Positions 16,785 to 27,818 of a stretch of DNA of 64,000 bases are shown here, piece by piece; within the stretch, counting starts at the first letter, position 1; every line of letters begins with the position of its first letter. Origin of the DNA: a virus; the IMG/VR virus record IMGVR_UViG_3300040801_002079, positions 252,802 to 316,801 of that record, one strand, 5' to 3'. The notes beneath the pieces are model-generated. The model was given only the letters and a program-made list of their open reading frames with translations. It had not been told where the DNA came from and searched no databases. The position numbers and the translations under genes were made by a program.

Positions 16785-19700
16785 GTGAATAATTCGGATT
16801 ATAAAAAAAATAGGATAAACATTAATGAATTGCTACCGGACCTTATTTCAAATACTGAAATAAGTAAAAGTATTCAAGAAAATCTGTTTAATCGATTCCT
16901 ATCTAAAGATGAATACCAGAGAGTTATAGGTGTTATAGGAACTCCCGACCCAAGAGACCCAACTTCATTTAGAATTCCAGAAAACAATGAATACCGAGAA
17001 AATTATCAGTTGCAGCCCGTTGCTCATGCAAAGGTTGGCTCAGTAGATTACCATTTGTCGTTTCATGATTTGATGAGACGATTGGAGTATTTGGGAGTAA
17101 ATACTGAAAGATTTGATGAGTGGGGCAATTCGATGCAATTCAATTGGGTCCCACCAATTGACATTGATAAAATTATAAACTATCAAGATTATTTTTGGGT
17201 ATCGGAAAATTTTGATGACGTACCACAATATATAACGGTTAAAAACTTGTGCACTTGGGCGCAAGCTCGTTCTATACAAGCAAAGAAGACTGTTATTTCT
17301 GTACAACAGCCCATTGACATCAACTCAATAAATGAAAATATAATCGAATTATCAGGAAATGTTGTTTCCAAGTATAGTCCGGGAGAACACTTAATAGTTT
17401 ACAATAGTAATGAGAGTGAATATGTCGTTGTTACAATTAAAACCGTAGATTTTAATCTATCATCATCTAATACTGATATTATTGTTGACACTAGATTATC
17501 ATCTGATCTCAATACCGCAGCAAGAATCGAATTTCCCATAATTGGAGTTATATCCGCAGAAAAATCAATAATTTTAGAGGGGGATTTGACAAATATTTTC
17601 GCTCCGGAATATATATTCTCTTTAACTAAGTCTATTGGGACGGTAACAACATACCATACGGTTTCAAGCGCATCATATGATACACTGCAAAATCAAACAA
17701 CAGTTGTACTGAAAGAAAACCTTGAAGCCTTAAACTGGAAATATGCTTCAACCTTGCCTCAAATCTTAATGAATGATGAGGAGGCTAGAAGCAGATGTAA
17801 TGAAAATTATACTAGCACCTTGTTTACACAATGGAAAGACGAATACATTGGAAGGCTAATATGGTCACCTAATAAATTAATTATTCAATCTTCTGGATCG
17901 GGACGAACAGAGCTAGGGGAAGATTCTTTTTATGAAGAGAGTTTACTACTTGTAACGTCCGGGGTTAAGAGAGGGGATGTATTAAATATATTAGAAGGTA
18001 AAAGTGAAGGCCAGCATGAAATCATAAGCGTTAATCAAAATCCGGTAACGGGGAGCGTATTGGGGGTTGATCCAAGCGCATTCTTCTTTACAGAATATAA
18101 TGTATCATATCAGATTTATAGGGAACAAACCACGGCTCTAATAACACGATCCGAAGATGATGTACCATCATCTCCAGAAATATATGACCTATGGATAAAT
18201 TCAGATGATGGTAATTTATATCAGTGGACTGGAAGCACATGGAGATTGGTTGCAAACAACATTGATGTACTTGTCGCTTCTTTATATGGCAGACACCTAC
18301 TTGACTTCAATGAAGATGATGCGTGGGCCAAAGAAAATAAATGGATTCACAAAACACAGCTTAGTACATTTGAATCTGCCACACGAGCGCAAATTCCAAT
18401 AATTGAATACGAACCATATATTAAAAAATCAACAACGTCATATTCTAGCAAGGAATGGAAATATAGGGTTGATTCAACTAACGAATACTTTGAAACTGAT
18501 GCGTCACCCAGAATGTTTGAAATTCAGGACATTCGCATAACAGAGAGTGGTAATGAATTTTCATTCATGACGGATACAAAAATATTACTTCATGAAAAAT
18601 TTGGCAACTTGGTTGACGATATTCAAATTGGTGAAAGGATAGAATTTAATGACTTTTCAGAAAACATCAGCACAAAAATTGTTAAAGATGTTGAATTTTA
18701 TAGAGTGTTTCCGAAGTCCAGACACCAAACGGTAATAACATTAACAACCCCCGTAAATGATCCATTTGATCTACCTGTAGGGGCACACATTGGTCCACAG
18801 GAAACATCACTGGGTGATCCTTGGATTGGTATAGATGAAGGGCACTGGCTATTTGAAGGAGTTGTTAATATTCAGGCATCAAGTATTGAGCCTGAGCCAA
18901 ACCCAATGCTTAACGAACTATTTGAAAGTAAGTATGTTCCGAAACAAACCGGCGCACGAACGCTTGATATACAATCATTAGATTTTGAAGACATTGAATC
19001 ATTAGAAGTTATAGAAGCACTGGAAACTATAGTACAGGGTGCATACAACTATGAAACAAATATTGGACCTGTATGGCAAACATTTTCTCTCCCGGATAGT
19101 ATACAAATAACCGCTCCAAGGTTCGTATTTGACCCCACACTTCATACATTAGCACTATATGAAGATTATCAAGAGGGTGACATGCGTGTATACATAAATG
19201 GTGTCAGACAGTATGGCAACTTCTTTGATATTAGATCAGAAATATATCCAGATTTTGTTGGTGGCATTCAGTTTGATGATGATACGGTTATTACTAACCT
19301 AGATGTTATACGAATTGAACTGGGCGAATATGCTAAGTATGAAATAGGAAAAAGGGCGGTCACTATTCCAACTGAAGCGGGACTAGAGCCATACAATTTA
19401 GTAGATGTTCGGGCAATGGAGCAAATAAAAACTGATACAAATCAGTACATTTATTTTAACGTTTACGATGTTGACACTCAGCCGAAAATATTTGCTAATA
19501 CTATATTCAAGTATAATGAATCCGATGAATATTCCGTAAGCCCATATATTCTGGAGCGTGTTGTTGCCGATCCAGCCACCAAAACCTATGAATTTGTTAA
19601 CGAATTGTTCAACCATGAAACAGAAGAACTATATTGTTATTATGACGCAAAGTATGTTGGTAACGAACTTCAAAATCTATGGAAGAGAGGATTAAATAAC

Positions 19701-22700
19701 GAACAGTACGTACCTAAAAAAATAGATAACACTGATTACTGGAAGCTTCCAAATCAGATGTACTATAACCCACAGCATAGAAATAGAAGAGTTGTATCTT
19801 TTCAGGATGTATATAGACATTTTAGAAGTATAGCCCAGTCCCAAACCACTCCCGGAATATATTCAAATGTAACAAACCTATTTCATCTTGATGATAGGGT
19901 CAATTTCGGCTTGGGTGGAACAATAAAAGAACATAATGATAATTTTGATATCTTGATATCAACCATCTTTTTAAACAATGTAAATCCTATAAAACTCTAT
20001 CAGTTTGCGCATGATCAATATCGTTTAAACTTTAAATGGTTGGAAGAAAAATTTATCGATAGTTTTGAAATGCTAGTAAGTGATACTCAGTCCAACACGA
20101 CTGATACACTATCCGCCACTATTTCAGAATATTTAATAGATGCATTTGAAACGAATGATAAACTATCTCAATGGTTTGGGGATAGCTCCACATATAATGA
20201 AGCAACTGATACTGGAATAAAAAACTGGATTGCAACAACTCCATATTTTGGAATGAATTATCTGTACATGCCGTACATGAATATTGATGAAAGATATGGA
20301 ATTTATGAATTGTTCCATCATGATGGTCACCGTAGACAAATAGAGTTATCAGCTTCACTGAAGGAGCAATTAAATAAACGTCTATTGGCTCTAGATATAG
20401 CGTCAGAACAAGTAGTTAATAATGATCTTGATCCATTTCCCTTCAGCATAGAGGGTCGTGCTGTAAAACGCGGAGATTATCTGGTTAGGACTGTCCTACA
20501 GGATAAAACTCGTAAAGTATACAGAAGAAACTACAATAACGTATGGGAAGAATTTCCATATGAAAAGATATTAGCAGAAACATATCTGGATGTCGAGAAA
20601 AGGCTTTATGATAACTGCCCATCATATGATGAGCTTGTTTTCGATTTTTCAACGGTTGAGAATGACGTTGAATATTCTTCCACGCTTGAAAAGCAATTCG
20701 TTAAATACGGCAATTCCAGAGGTATAGATTATCTATACGCCAACGAAATATTTTACACTGGGACTGACCCATTCACTTGGAATTATTATTATACCCCAAT
20801 ACCGTCACATCCCGTGACAGGAATAGAAAGTTCAGATGTTGCGGGTAGCTGGCAAGCATTATATGAGAAAGTTTATAATACCCCATACCCACACCTTGAA
20901 CCATGGAAATTGCAAGGATATAGGGATTTGCCGGATTGGTGGCTAAATCGTTATAAGGTAACAGATGGTACCAGAAGATGGTCATCCGAAATGTGGGATA
21001 ATGTTCTAGCTGGAAGAGTTCCCACTGGACGAACCCTTCCTGACGGTGAAATATCGGCTGGCGCAAGAAATGAAGTAAATTCTTATGATTACGTATCTGT
21101 AAATATCGACAATTTTCCAACACATGATGGATACGATTCGGATGAATTGCTTCCACCATATTGGAATTCCAGCAATTCCGAACTAAGTACAGTTAGGTCA
21201 TTATATGATCCAGATGCTAATGATTTCATACAATCACCCGATCTGGACTTTGATTGGGGACAAAATGGAACACAAGAATGGAAATGGAGTGCATCCGCTC
21301 AAAGAATTTATGATGAGTTAATAACAGCATTTAAATTGCAGCCATTAAAATTCACAGCAAGAACATACGGAATAGAAAAGGCTGAGATAAATTGCCTTCA
21401 AATTGATTCCTTAACAAAGTCTCCATACGCCGTTAGAAAAACTCTATTTCATGGAGATATAGACCCAGACACTAATAGTGTGATTACAATTAATGGTGCT
21501 GGGCAATGGTATTCACACTACAACAGAAGCCATAATTTTGATGGCGAATCATCAGAATATAGAACACTATGGAAAGATTGGGATATCCCCCTATCATATG
21601 AATTTAATGCATTCATTGATACGCCCAGCTTCAGAATAGAAAATGCAAATTTCGACATAACAACCAAAGATTATAGCGTGGAAGTTAAAAAGACTCACGG
21701 TATAGATTTAAAATCAATCTTTGGGCTAAGGGCAAGAATATTATCAGTTCCTTCTAAGTATGCAAAGAACCGCGATTATGGTTTAGGGTGGACCGCAGAG
21801 TTCTTTAACACATCCCCTGATAATAATGATATAAATGTTTATGGAACAGAAAACTATGACTATAGGGTAAAATCGGATAATGAGACCCTGCGCTTATTTA
21901 GTTACCCAATATCTGGAGCAGATGTATCCAGACAAAGAGGTCTACAAGTAGCGAATTATAATCAACAAGCACTATTAAGCGACGAGACACTATATCCATC
22001 AACCGTAACTCCATTTTTTGCTGACATTTTAATTGATGGAATAAAGCAAATTGAATTGGTTGTGCGTGGCACAGAAGTTAAAACTATATCGGATTTGCTG
22101 GATTCTCTTAATTTACAGCTTGGAACCAACGCTACTGCCACACTTGAACAGGGTAACATTTATATAAGAAGTGATACTACCGGGGCAAGTTCTTCCATTG
22201 AAATAACAGATAGAGGATTGTTTACAACATCACATCAATCATATAGTTCTTTACAGCCGCCAACAACAGAGCCTTTAGAATTTAATCGTGTATTTACAAT
22301 TAAAGGAAACTACACATCGGTATTTCCTGAAAAGAGCGAAGTTGTAATAACAGATTCTACTAATTATAACGGAACATATACCGTGTTTGGAACATTTTAT
22401 GATGTGCCAAATAATGAAACACATATTCACGTAGATGAATTTGTAACAATACCAGATACCACAGTTGATGGATTTATAGAACCTGCCGATGCACTAACTT
22501 TACCGGAAGAGTGGGTGACTGGAACAGAATTATTCTTAAATGGAAACTCCGATGCGCCTCCACCATTAGATAATACACTACCGTATTACATCATTCGATT
22601 AAGCGATAGAGAATTTAAATTGGCTGAAACTGAAGTTCTAGCATATAAGGGGACAGCAATATCCGGAATCTCCGACAGTTTTATAAACACCATGATAGGC

Positions 22701-25700
22701 AGGCTACAGCGCACATTCCGAGCATTGAGCGGTCAAACGATTGATACGGTATGGCGGAGACACTATCCAGATAAACGAGTTGTCGAGTCTCACCCCAATC
22801 TAGTCAGTATATCCGGCATACAAAACATGATTGATTTTGTAACGGGATATGAAGATTACTTATATGATCGCGGATTTGTATGTAAAAATCCAGATGGGGA
22901 TAATTATGACCTATCTACTGGAAGAACTAATGATTGGCAGTTTGAATTAGAGAAATTTATATCTAACCTTTATAGGCTAAGAAGTAGAAGACAAGAAGAG
23001 CCATTGGAATATAAAGTATCAGTTAATAGTGTGGACAATAACATAACACTATTGGATGGTGCATACTCAAGTTGGCAGAATGGTACGCGGGTTGTAATTG
23101 TGGAAGGAGATGATGAGGCCCAATTACCCCAACCATTTGATTCAACACTATCGAACGCATTCCCCTATTACATTATACGAAGCGCTCATGATAATATTTT
23201 CCAGTTAGCCTATACCCATTATGATGCAATGAGGGGCAATGCCATTGATATCATAGATGATGGAGTGGGGGATATAAGGCTTAAAGTCTTTAAGAGATTG
23301 ACAAATGCTCCAGAATTAGAAATAAACCCACTAAAATCATCAATATGGGTTAAAAATGATCAGGGTGTTATGAATGATGTATTTCATGGCACAAACCTTG
23401 ATGTTGTCACATCACAAGCTGTATTTGATAACAATAAAAGGGAAATGAACAGCAATGAAATAATTGTATTCAGACAGGATCATGAAAATAAAATAACAAT
23501 AACAAATGAATTACGCAATTATACAATAGATGCTAAGGTTCCCATCAACAAATATATGGCGGGAATGAATTTATATTATGATGGATATGAGCATATCATA
23601 ACATTTGAAGAATATTCAACCGACGACTCTTTGATATACGATCCATTCTTGGGCGTATCAACACTTAACTTCAGAATCGAATTTAACCGACAGAATGATA
23701 CTACCTTTAGGCCAAATGTTGGTGGATACACATTACTTGATAATGAATTATTGCAAAATCTAGAGTCCTCTGTAAATGACGTTAGAATGATGTACGACAC
23801 ACATAAGACACTGGAAACTAAGCAGTTAACAGAATATGTTCGCAAATCATTAGGATTCGATGAAAAGGATTATATGAATGACATTTCATTAAATCCTAAA
23901 ACACAGTTCCTATTTTATAAAGGAATGATTCAGAATAAGGGTACAAATTTTGCCGTAGATGCATTCACAAATCAAACGCTATTTGAAACTGCCGAAATCG
24001 ATGAATTCTGGGCGTATAAGCTTGGAGAATTTGGTGGAGCAAGAGAGCTTAGTTATCCTGAAATGATACTAACCCCCGATGATGTTGTTCGCAGAGAACT
24101 AAGATTGGAGTTCTTATTGCCGGATGAAGGAAGTCTACATTCGTCATTTGTTCCGGTTAGAATAACTGATCCGGAAAGATGGTGGGACCAGCCAGATCAA
24201 CTACAAACAATAAAACCATATGACGGATTCTGGTTCAATATTGATGTTCTTGAGCAAATCGGAAATTCGGAATACAACATAGAATACATTAATGGTAATT
24301 ACATCTTAGATTTGGGTAAGATTGTTAACTCTGTAATTTTGACACATTACAATCCCGAAAGTGAACTCGTTGAACAACTGCAAGAGAATTTACATTTCGT
24401 CTATATGAGTAATAGGGCGATAAAGTTCATAAGAGATGCGGATGATGTTCCCGTTGCAGATTTGCCCCCAGACTCTGCGTTAAAATATCAAGACCTAACT
24501 GTTAATGTGGTAACATATCACTATGATGCCATAAACCCAGCTAAAGTTATTGACAGAGACTATGACCTTGGTAATTATGATGATACGGGAATTGATGCTA
24601 AGGCCGCAAAAGTTATAACGGAAGTGCCGGTTTGGAATCCAGCCTTTGGACAATATTCACATATTGTAGATTTTGTTACTAATATAAAGAGTAGCGAAGA
24701 CCAAGCAAACTATACCAATTATCCAGACGGCACTTCCCCCGATTTAACACCATGGCTATTTGACATGGTTGGTACCGTATGGATGGACAATAGTATAGAG
24801 CATTATGTTCCATATTATGACAAAACTGCCATGCCTAATTTCGATAAAAGAATCTTCTTATGGGGCACATTGGCTGAATGGGGCGATATAGCACTATATG
24901 AGTGGTCACAATCACTACTTCCACCAGAAGAATGGGACGGAGACGGTTCCCCTAGAACACTAATCTATAAAAATGATGCAGCAGACCCTGTAAATGATGA
25001 TCCCATTTGGGTTGAAAATCCAGACCCCGATGTGCATGAAGATTATATTGCAGGCTTGGTTACTCCAACCAATAGCACATCCTTAACTGGTGAAATAGAG
25101 GCATATATAAATGGTGAATATGATCAAACCCTAACTATAAACACCCCGGATGATTTTGTAACATATGCTCTAACTTTGCCGCAAGAGGTTCATGTTCATT
25201 TGATGCATCGGGGGTATGTCCCAACAGAGGATGATCTAAGTGATAATCTATATAAGTATGATACGCCATACTGCAAAGAGACTAGGTATAATTCGGATAG
25301 TAATGAACCATATGATGTATATTATTTCTGGGTAAGAAACCGTGAAACAAAGAGAGAATTTCAGAATGGCAGCGTAACAGTAGTTGAAGCGGAAAAGATA
25401 TCTAAGAATATGGATTCGCCGTATATGATTATTGAGGGATTGCGTAGCAATGAATTTGGTTATGGAATAATTTACGGCGCAACATTTGATCCATTTGAAT
25501 ATGATGTTCCAAATAGATATACTCACGCAATAATAAAAGGACTAAGAGGAACTGTTAAGGGACATTCTCGCTATACGTTAAGGTTCACACGAGACTTTAA
25601 CTTGAGAGATGAGATAGATGATGATCTAAATCTAAAAAATGTCCACGAGGAATGGAAGTTATTTAGAGAAAAGCAGTTTTCCAAGATTGATATCGATTTA

Positions 25701-26999
25701 TGGGAAAAAATAATCGAATCTATGATAAATCATCCTGTATCTAATAAGGTTGTGGATGTGGATACAACAATTCCTACGCTCAATAGAATTCTATATGATG
25801 ACCTTTATCAAAAAGATACAAAATATGGATTAGGAACTGAACAGGTATTAACTGACGGCGAACTTGCCATACAGACGGTCACATCCATTCTGGATGATCC
25901 AGATAGGGAATTTATCGGCATAAACATCGATGAGTTTAGGCAGAATAATGGGTTTACAACGCAAACGGATATTGTAAACTCAATGTATGAAATTTATAAT
26001 TCATTCTCTGTTGTTGATGTCAATTATATATTTTTCCAAGTTTTACTAGATGCATTCAGCCTTAAGAAGGAATTTAAAGACATATTTAAAACCTCTTGGG
26101 TTGCATTGCAAATTACTCAAAATATTACGTCACCTGAGAATATTGAACTTGATATTGTTGAAGTTGAAGAAGGCGGGGATTGTTCGCTACCCATAAGTAA
26201 TATACCAGATGAAGAGATTTCACCACCTCTCCCATCCGCATCAATGACCCCGACTCCAACGGTTACGCCAACCATGACTCCAACGGTTACGCCCACAACT
26301 ACCGTTACCCCAACCGTTACCCCGACAAATACGGTTACACCAACAAATACTGTAACTCCAACTGTTACTGTTACACCAACACTAAGTGCTACAGTTACGC
26401 CTACTGTAACAGTCACTCCGACAAATACTGTAACTCCAACACAAACTGCTACGGTTACGCCAACTCCAACACAAACTGCTGCGGTTACCCCAACAGTGAC
26501 CCCAACAGTGACTCCCACAATAACCCCAACGGTTACACCGACTCAAACTGTTACACCTACGGTAACGGCTACGCAAACTGTTACACCAACCGTTACACCA
26601 ACAAATACGGTTACACCAACTCAAACAGTGACTCCGACTCAGACTGTAACTCCAACAAACACGGTTACACCTACGGTTACACCAACACAAACTGTTACCC
26701 CGACAAATACGGTTACACCTACGGTAACGGCTACGCAAACAGTGACTCCGACCCAAACCGTTACACCTACTGTTACACCGACAAATACGGTTACACCAAC
26801 TCAAACCGTTACACCTACTATTACACCGACTCAAACAGTATCCCCAACGGTTACACCAACTCAAACCGTTACACCTACTGTTACACCGACAAATACGGTT
26901 ACACCAACTCAAACCGTTACACCTACTGTTACACCGACAAATACGGTTACACCAACTCAAACCGTTACACCTACAATAACACCTACCCAATCTGGATAA
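16785..26999 (+). CDS. Giant baseplate/tail protein at gp7 position, with Pro/Thr repeat tail
   Basis: A 3404-residue structural protein starting with GTG behind AGAGGAAATTC. It follows gp6 where T4 has gp7 (1032 aa), so a wedge-associated role is likely but not proven. Recognisable pieces: an acidic start with a DYHLSFHDLMRRLEYLG segment (residues 87-103); a flagellin hook-IN-like module (about 1742-1815, with TISDLLDSLNLQLG and GNIYIRSDTTG); and two copies of a PYYIIR-type module (about 1915-1970 and 2115-2165). Residues from about 3150 on are almost entirely T, P, V, N and Q in a VTPTxTVTP pattern (about 250 residues). The 3' end of this tract is a near-perfect 48-bp tandem repeat. No enzyme motif is seen. 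The Pro/Thr tail may be a stiff stalk or a glycosylation target. Confidence 0.65.
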   Translation: MNNSDYKKNRININELLPDLISNTEISKSIQENLFNRFLSKDEYQRVIGVIGTPDPRDPTSFRIPENNEYRENYQLQPVAHAKVGSVDYHLSFHDLMRRLEYLGVNTERFDEWGNSMQFNWVPPIDIDKIINYQDYFWVSENFDDVPQYITVKNLCTWAQARSIQAKKTVISVQQPIDINSINENIIELSGNVVSKYSPGEHLIVYNSNESEYVVVTIKTVDFNLSSSNTDIIVDTRLSSDLNTAARIEFPIIGVISAEKSIILEGDLTNIFAPEYIFSLTKSIGTVTTYHTVSSASYDTLQNQTTVVLKENLEALNWKYASTLPQILMNDEEARSRCNENYTSTLFTQWKDEYIGRLIWSPNKLIIQSSGSGRTELGEDSFYEESLLLVTSGVKRGDVLNILEGKSEGQHEIISVNQNPVTGSVLGVDPSAFFFTEYNVSYQIYREQTTALITRSEDDVPSSPEIYDLWINSDDGNLYQWTGSTWRLVANNIDVLVASLYGRHLLDFNEDDAWAKENKWIHKTQLSTFESATRAQIPIIEYEPYIKKSTTSYSSKEWKYRVDSTNEYFETDASPRMFEIQDIRITESGNEFSFMTDTKILLHEKFGNLVDDIQIGERIEFNDFSENISTKIVKDVEFYRVFPKSRHQTVITLTTPVNDPFDLPVGAHIGPQETSLGDPWIGIDEGHWLFEGVVNIQASSIEPEPNPMLNELFESKYVPKQTGARTLDIQSLDFEDIESLEVIEALETIVQGAYNYETNIGPVWQTFSLPDSIQITAPRFVFDPTLHTLALYEDYQEGDMRVYINGVRQYGNFFDIRSEIYPDFVGGIQFDDDTVITNLDVIRIELGEYAKYEIGKRAVTIPTEAGLEPYNLVDVRAMEQIKTDTNQYIYFNVYDVDTQPKIFANTIFKYNESDEYSVSPYILERVVADPATKTYEFVNELFNHETEELYCYYDAKYVGNELQNLWKRGLNNEQYVPKKIDNTDYWKLPNQMYYNPQHRNRRVVSFQDVYRHFRSIAQSQTTPGIYSNVTNLFHLDDRVNFGLGGTIKEHNDNFDILISTIFLNNVNPIKLYQFAHDQYRLNFKWLEEKFIDSFEMLVSDTQSNTTDTLSATISEYLIDAFETNDKLSQWFGDSSTYNEATDTGIKNWIATTPYFGMNYLYMPYMNIDERYGIYELFHHDGHRRQIELSASLKEQLNKRLLALDIASEQVVNNDLDPFPFSIEGRAVKRGDYLVRTVLQDKTRKVYRRNYNNVWEEFPYEKILAETYLDVEKRLYDNCPSYDELVFDFSTVENDVEYSSTLEKQFVKYGNSRGIDYLYANEIFYTGTDPFTWNYYYTPIPSHPVTGIESSDVAGSWQALYEKVYNTPYPHLEPWKLQGYRDLPDWWLNRYKVTDGTRRWSSEMWDNVLAGRVPTGRTLPDGEISAGARNEVNSYDYVSVNIDNFPTHDGYDSDELLPPYWNSSNSELSTVRSLYDPDANDFIQSPDLDFDWGQNGTQEWKWSASAQRIYDELITAFKLQPLKFTARTYGIEKAEINCLQIDSLTKSPYAVRKTLFHGDIDPDTNSVITINGAGQWYSHYNRSHNFDGESSEYRTLWKDWDIPLSYEFNAFIDTPSFRIENANFDITTKDYSVEVKKTHGIDLKSIFGLRARILSVPSKYAKNRDYGLGWTAEFFNTSPDNNDINVYGTENYDYRVKSDNETLRLFSYPISGADVSRQRGLQVANYNQQALLSDETLYPSTVTPFFADILIDGIKQIELVVRGTEVKTISDLLDSLNLQLGTNATATLEQGNIYIRSDTTGASSSIEITDRGLFTTSHQSYSSLQPPTTEPLEFNRVFTIKGNYTSVFPEKSEVVITDSTNYNGTYTVFGTFYDVPNNETHIHVDEFVTIPDTTVDGFIEPADALTLPEEWVTGTELFLNGNSDAPPPLDNTLPYYIIRLSDREFKLAETEVLAYKGTAISGISDSFINTMIGRLQRTFRALSGQTIDTVWRRHYPDKRVVESHPNLVSISGIQNMIDFVTGYEDYLYDRGFVCKNPDGDNYDLSTGRTNDWQFELEKFISNLYRLRSRRQEEPLEYKVSVNSVDNNITLLDGAYSSWQNGTRVVIVEGDDEAQLPQPFDSTLSNAFPYYIIRSAHDNIFQLAYTHYDAMRGNAIDIIDDGVGDIRLKVFKRLTNAPELEINPLKSSIWVKNDQGVMNDVFHGTNLDVVTSQAVFDNNKREMNSNEIIVFRQDHENKITITNELRNYTIDAKVPINKYMAGMNLYYDGYEHIITFEEYSTDDSLIYDPFLGVSTLNFRIEFNRQNDTTFRPNVGGYTLLDNELLQNLESSVNDVRMMYDTHKTLETKQLTEYVRKSLGFDEKDYMNDISLNPKTQFLFYKGMIQNKGTNFAVDAFTNQTLFETAEIDEFWAYKLGEFGGARELSYPEMILTPDDVVRRELRLEFLLPDEGSLHSSFVPVRITDPERWWDQPDQLQTIKPYDGFWFNIDVLEQIGNSEYNIEYINGNYILDLGKIVNSVILTHYNPESELVEQLQENLHFVYMSNRAIKFIRDADDVPVADLPPDSALKYQDLTVNVVTYHYDAINPAKVIDRDYDLGNYDDTGIDAKAAKVITEVPVWNPAFGQYSHIVDFVTNIKSSEDQANYTNYPDGTSPDLTPWLFDMVGTVWMDNSIEHYVPYYDKTAMPNFDKRIFLWGTLAEWGDIALYEWSQSLLPPEEWDGDGSPRTLIYKNDAADPVNDDPIWVENPDPDVHEDYIAGLVTPTNSTSLTGEIEAYINGEYDQTLTINTPDDFVTYALTLPQEVHVHLMHRGYVPTEDDLSDNLYKYDTPYCKETRYNSDSNEPYDVYYFWVRNRETKREFQNGSVTVVEAEKISKNMDSPYMIIEGLRSNEFGYGIIYGATFDPFEYDVPNRYTHAIIKGLRGTVKGHSRYTLRFTRDFNLRDEIDDDLNLKNVHEEWKLFREKQFSKIDIDLWEKIIESMINHPVSNKVVDVDTTIPTLNRILYDDLYQKDTKYGLGTEQVLTDGELAIQTVTSILDDPDREFIGINIDEFRQNNGFTTQTDIVNSMYEIYNSFSVVDVNYIFFQVLLDAFSLKKEFKDIFKTSWVALQITQNITSPENIELDIVEVEEGGDCSLPISNIPDEEISPPLPSASMTPTPTVTPTMTPTVTPTTTVTPTVTPTNTVTPTNTVTPTVTVTPTLSATVTPTVTVTPTNTVTPTQTATVTPTPTQTAAVTPTVTPTVTPTITPTVTPTQTVTPTVTATQTVTPTVTPTNTVTPTQTVTPTQTVTPTNTVTPTVTPTQTVTPTNTVTPTVTATQTVTPTQTVTPTVTPTNTVTPTQTVTPTITPTQTVSPTVTPTQTVTPTVTPTNTVTPTQTVTPTVTPTNTVTPTQTVTPTITPTQSG
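26244..26996 (+). repeat. Pro/Thr-coding tandem repeat tract
   Basis: About 750 nt encode repeated VTPT/TVTP units. The last copies, beginning at 26855, 26903 and 26951, are a 48-bp (16-codon) unit in near-perfect tandem, which points to recent expansion. The opposite strand is also open through this tract because of the base pattern, but that is not a gene. Confidence 0.9.
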
Positions 27000-27005
27000 T
27001 AAATA
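26998..27005 (+). promoter_or_regulatory. Late promoter-like box AATAAATA
   Basis: AATAAATA overlaps the stop of the giant gene and lies about 18 nt upstream of the gp15-like ATG. Confidence 0.5.
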
Positions 27006-27023
27006 CACATGAGGTAAGGTATA

Positions 27024-27809
27024 ATGTCTGACACATATTTAAATGAACATTTTAGGGACTTTTATCACGGAGATTACTTTTATAATTATGTCCTACAATT
27101 CATGGCTATTTTTTCCGGCTTGCAAGTTTCTATAGGTAAAAGTGATTTTGACACCGAACAAGAAACCATATATGTTCCTATACGATATGGAACATCCGAT
27201 AAAACAGTTGAGTGGATAGTTTCTAGTCAAACTGACAATAAACCATTAAGACTGCCTGTTATGGCTGCAAAAATAGAAGCAGTTGAATTAGCACCAGAAT
27301 TAAGAAAGGGGATGCATCAGGAAGCTGCCAATACACACTTGCCCCGAGGGGCATCATTGCCGGATGGGATGAAAGTTATTCGACAAAAGCAGCCAAATCC
27401 ATGTAGAATAACATTCAATTTATCAGTCTTTAGTAGCAACAATAAAAATCGGTTTGAAATAATGGAACAAATTCTTAGACTTTTTGATCCAGATATTCAG
27501 ATATACACTTCAGACGATTTCAAAGATCATTATAAAATAAGTAAAGTCGAACTAACCAATATATCAATGGAAGAGGAGTATCCCATGGGCACCTCAAACC
27601 CATTAATTATCGACAATTACCAGTTTATGACAGTGGCATACATTAGAGCACCCATTGACCTCAAAGAATCATTTGTTAAGTCAATTAGACTAAGATTGGA
27701 TGCAATCTCAAGTTTACCAGTATCGGATGCTGTGGTAGAATTAAATAACTTCGGTAATACTGGAGATATTTTATTTGATGTTGATGATATGGACATACCA
27801 AAAAATTAA
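27024..27809 (+). CDS. 15: Tail sheath stabilizer/completion protein gp15-like
   Basis: A 261-residue protein resembling T4 gp15, the terminator hexamer that caps sheath and tube and joins the tail to the head. Shared features are a YFYNYVLQFMAIFSGLQV start, an IYVPIRYGT strand, and a central PNPCRITFNLSVFSSNNKNR block followed by FEIMEQILRLFDP. T4 gp15 has the matching ELSIFTRYEDDMFQIVEQILPYFQP region. T4 gp15 is 272 aa, so the size fits. It lies two genes ahead of the sheath gene. A GAGGTAAGG ribosome site precedes the ATG. Confidence 0.8.
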   Translation: MSDTYLNEHFRDFYHGDYFYNYVLQFMAIFSGLQVSIGKSDFDTEQETIYVPIRYGTSDKTVEWIVSSQTDNKPLRLPVMAAKIEAVELAPELRKGMHQEAANTHLPRGASLPDGMKVIRQKQPNPCRITFNLSVFSSNNKNRFEIMEQILRLFDPDIQIYTSDDFKDHYKISKVELTNISMEEEYPMGTSNPLIIDNYQFMTVAYIRAPIDLKESFVKSIRLRLDAISSLPVSDAVVELNNFGNTGDILFDVDDMDIPKN

Positions 27810-27810
27810 T

Positions 27811-27818
27811 GATAAATA
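27811..27818 (+). promoter_or_regulatory. Late promoter-like box GATAAATA
   Basis: GATAAATA lies about 27 nt before the small acidic gene at 27846. Confidence 0.45.

Noticed and set aside
26855-26996. CRISPR-like regular repeats
   Set aside because: The repeats are contiguous and in coding frame with no unique spacers.
26117-27008. Long minus-strand open frames opposite the Pro/Thr repeat tract
   Set aside because: They arise from the regular base pattern of the repeat. Their products are low-complexity (VGVTV- or CRCN-type), there are no ribosome sites, and the plus-strand frame is clearly the gene.
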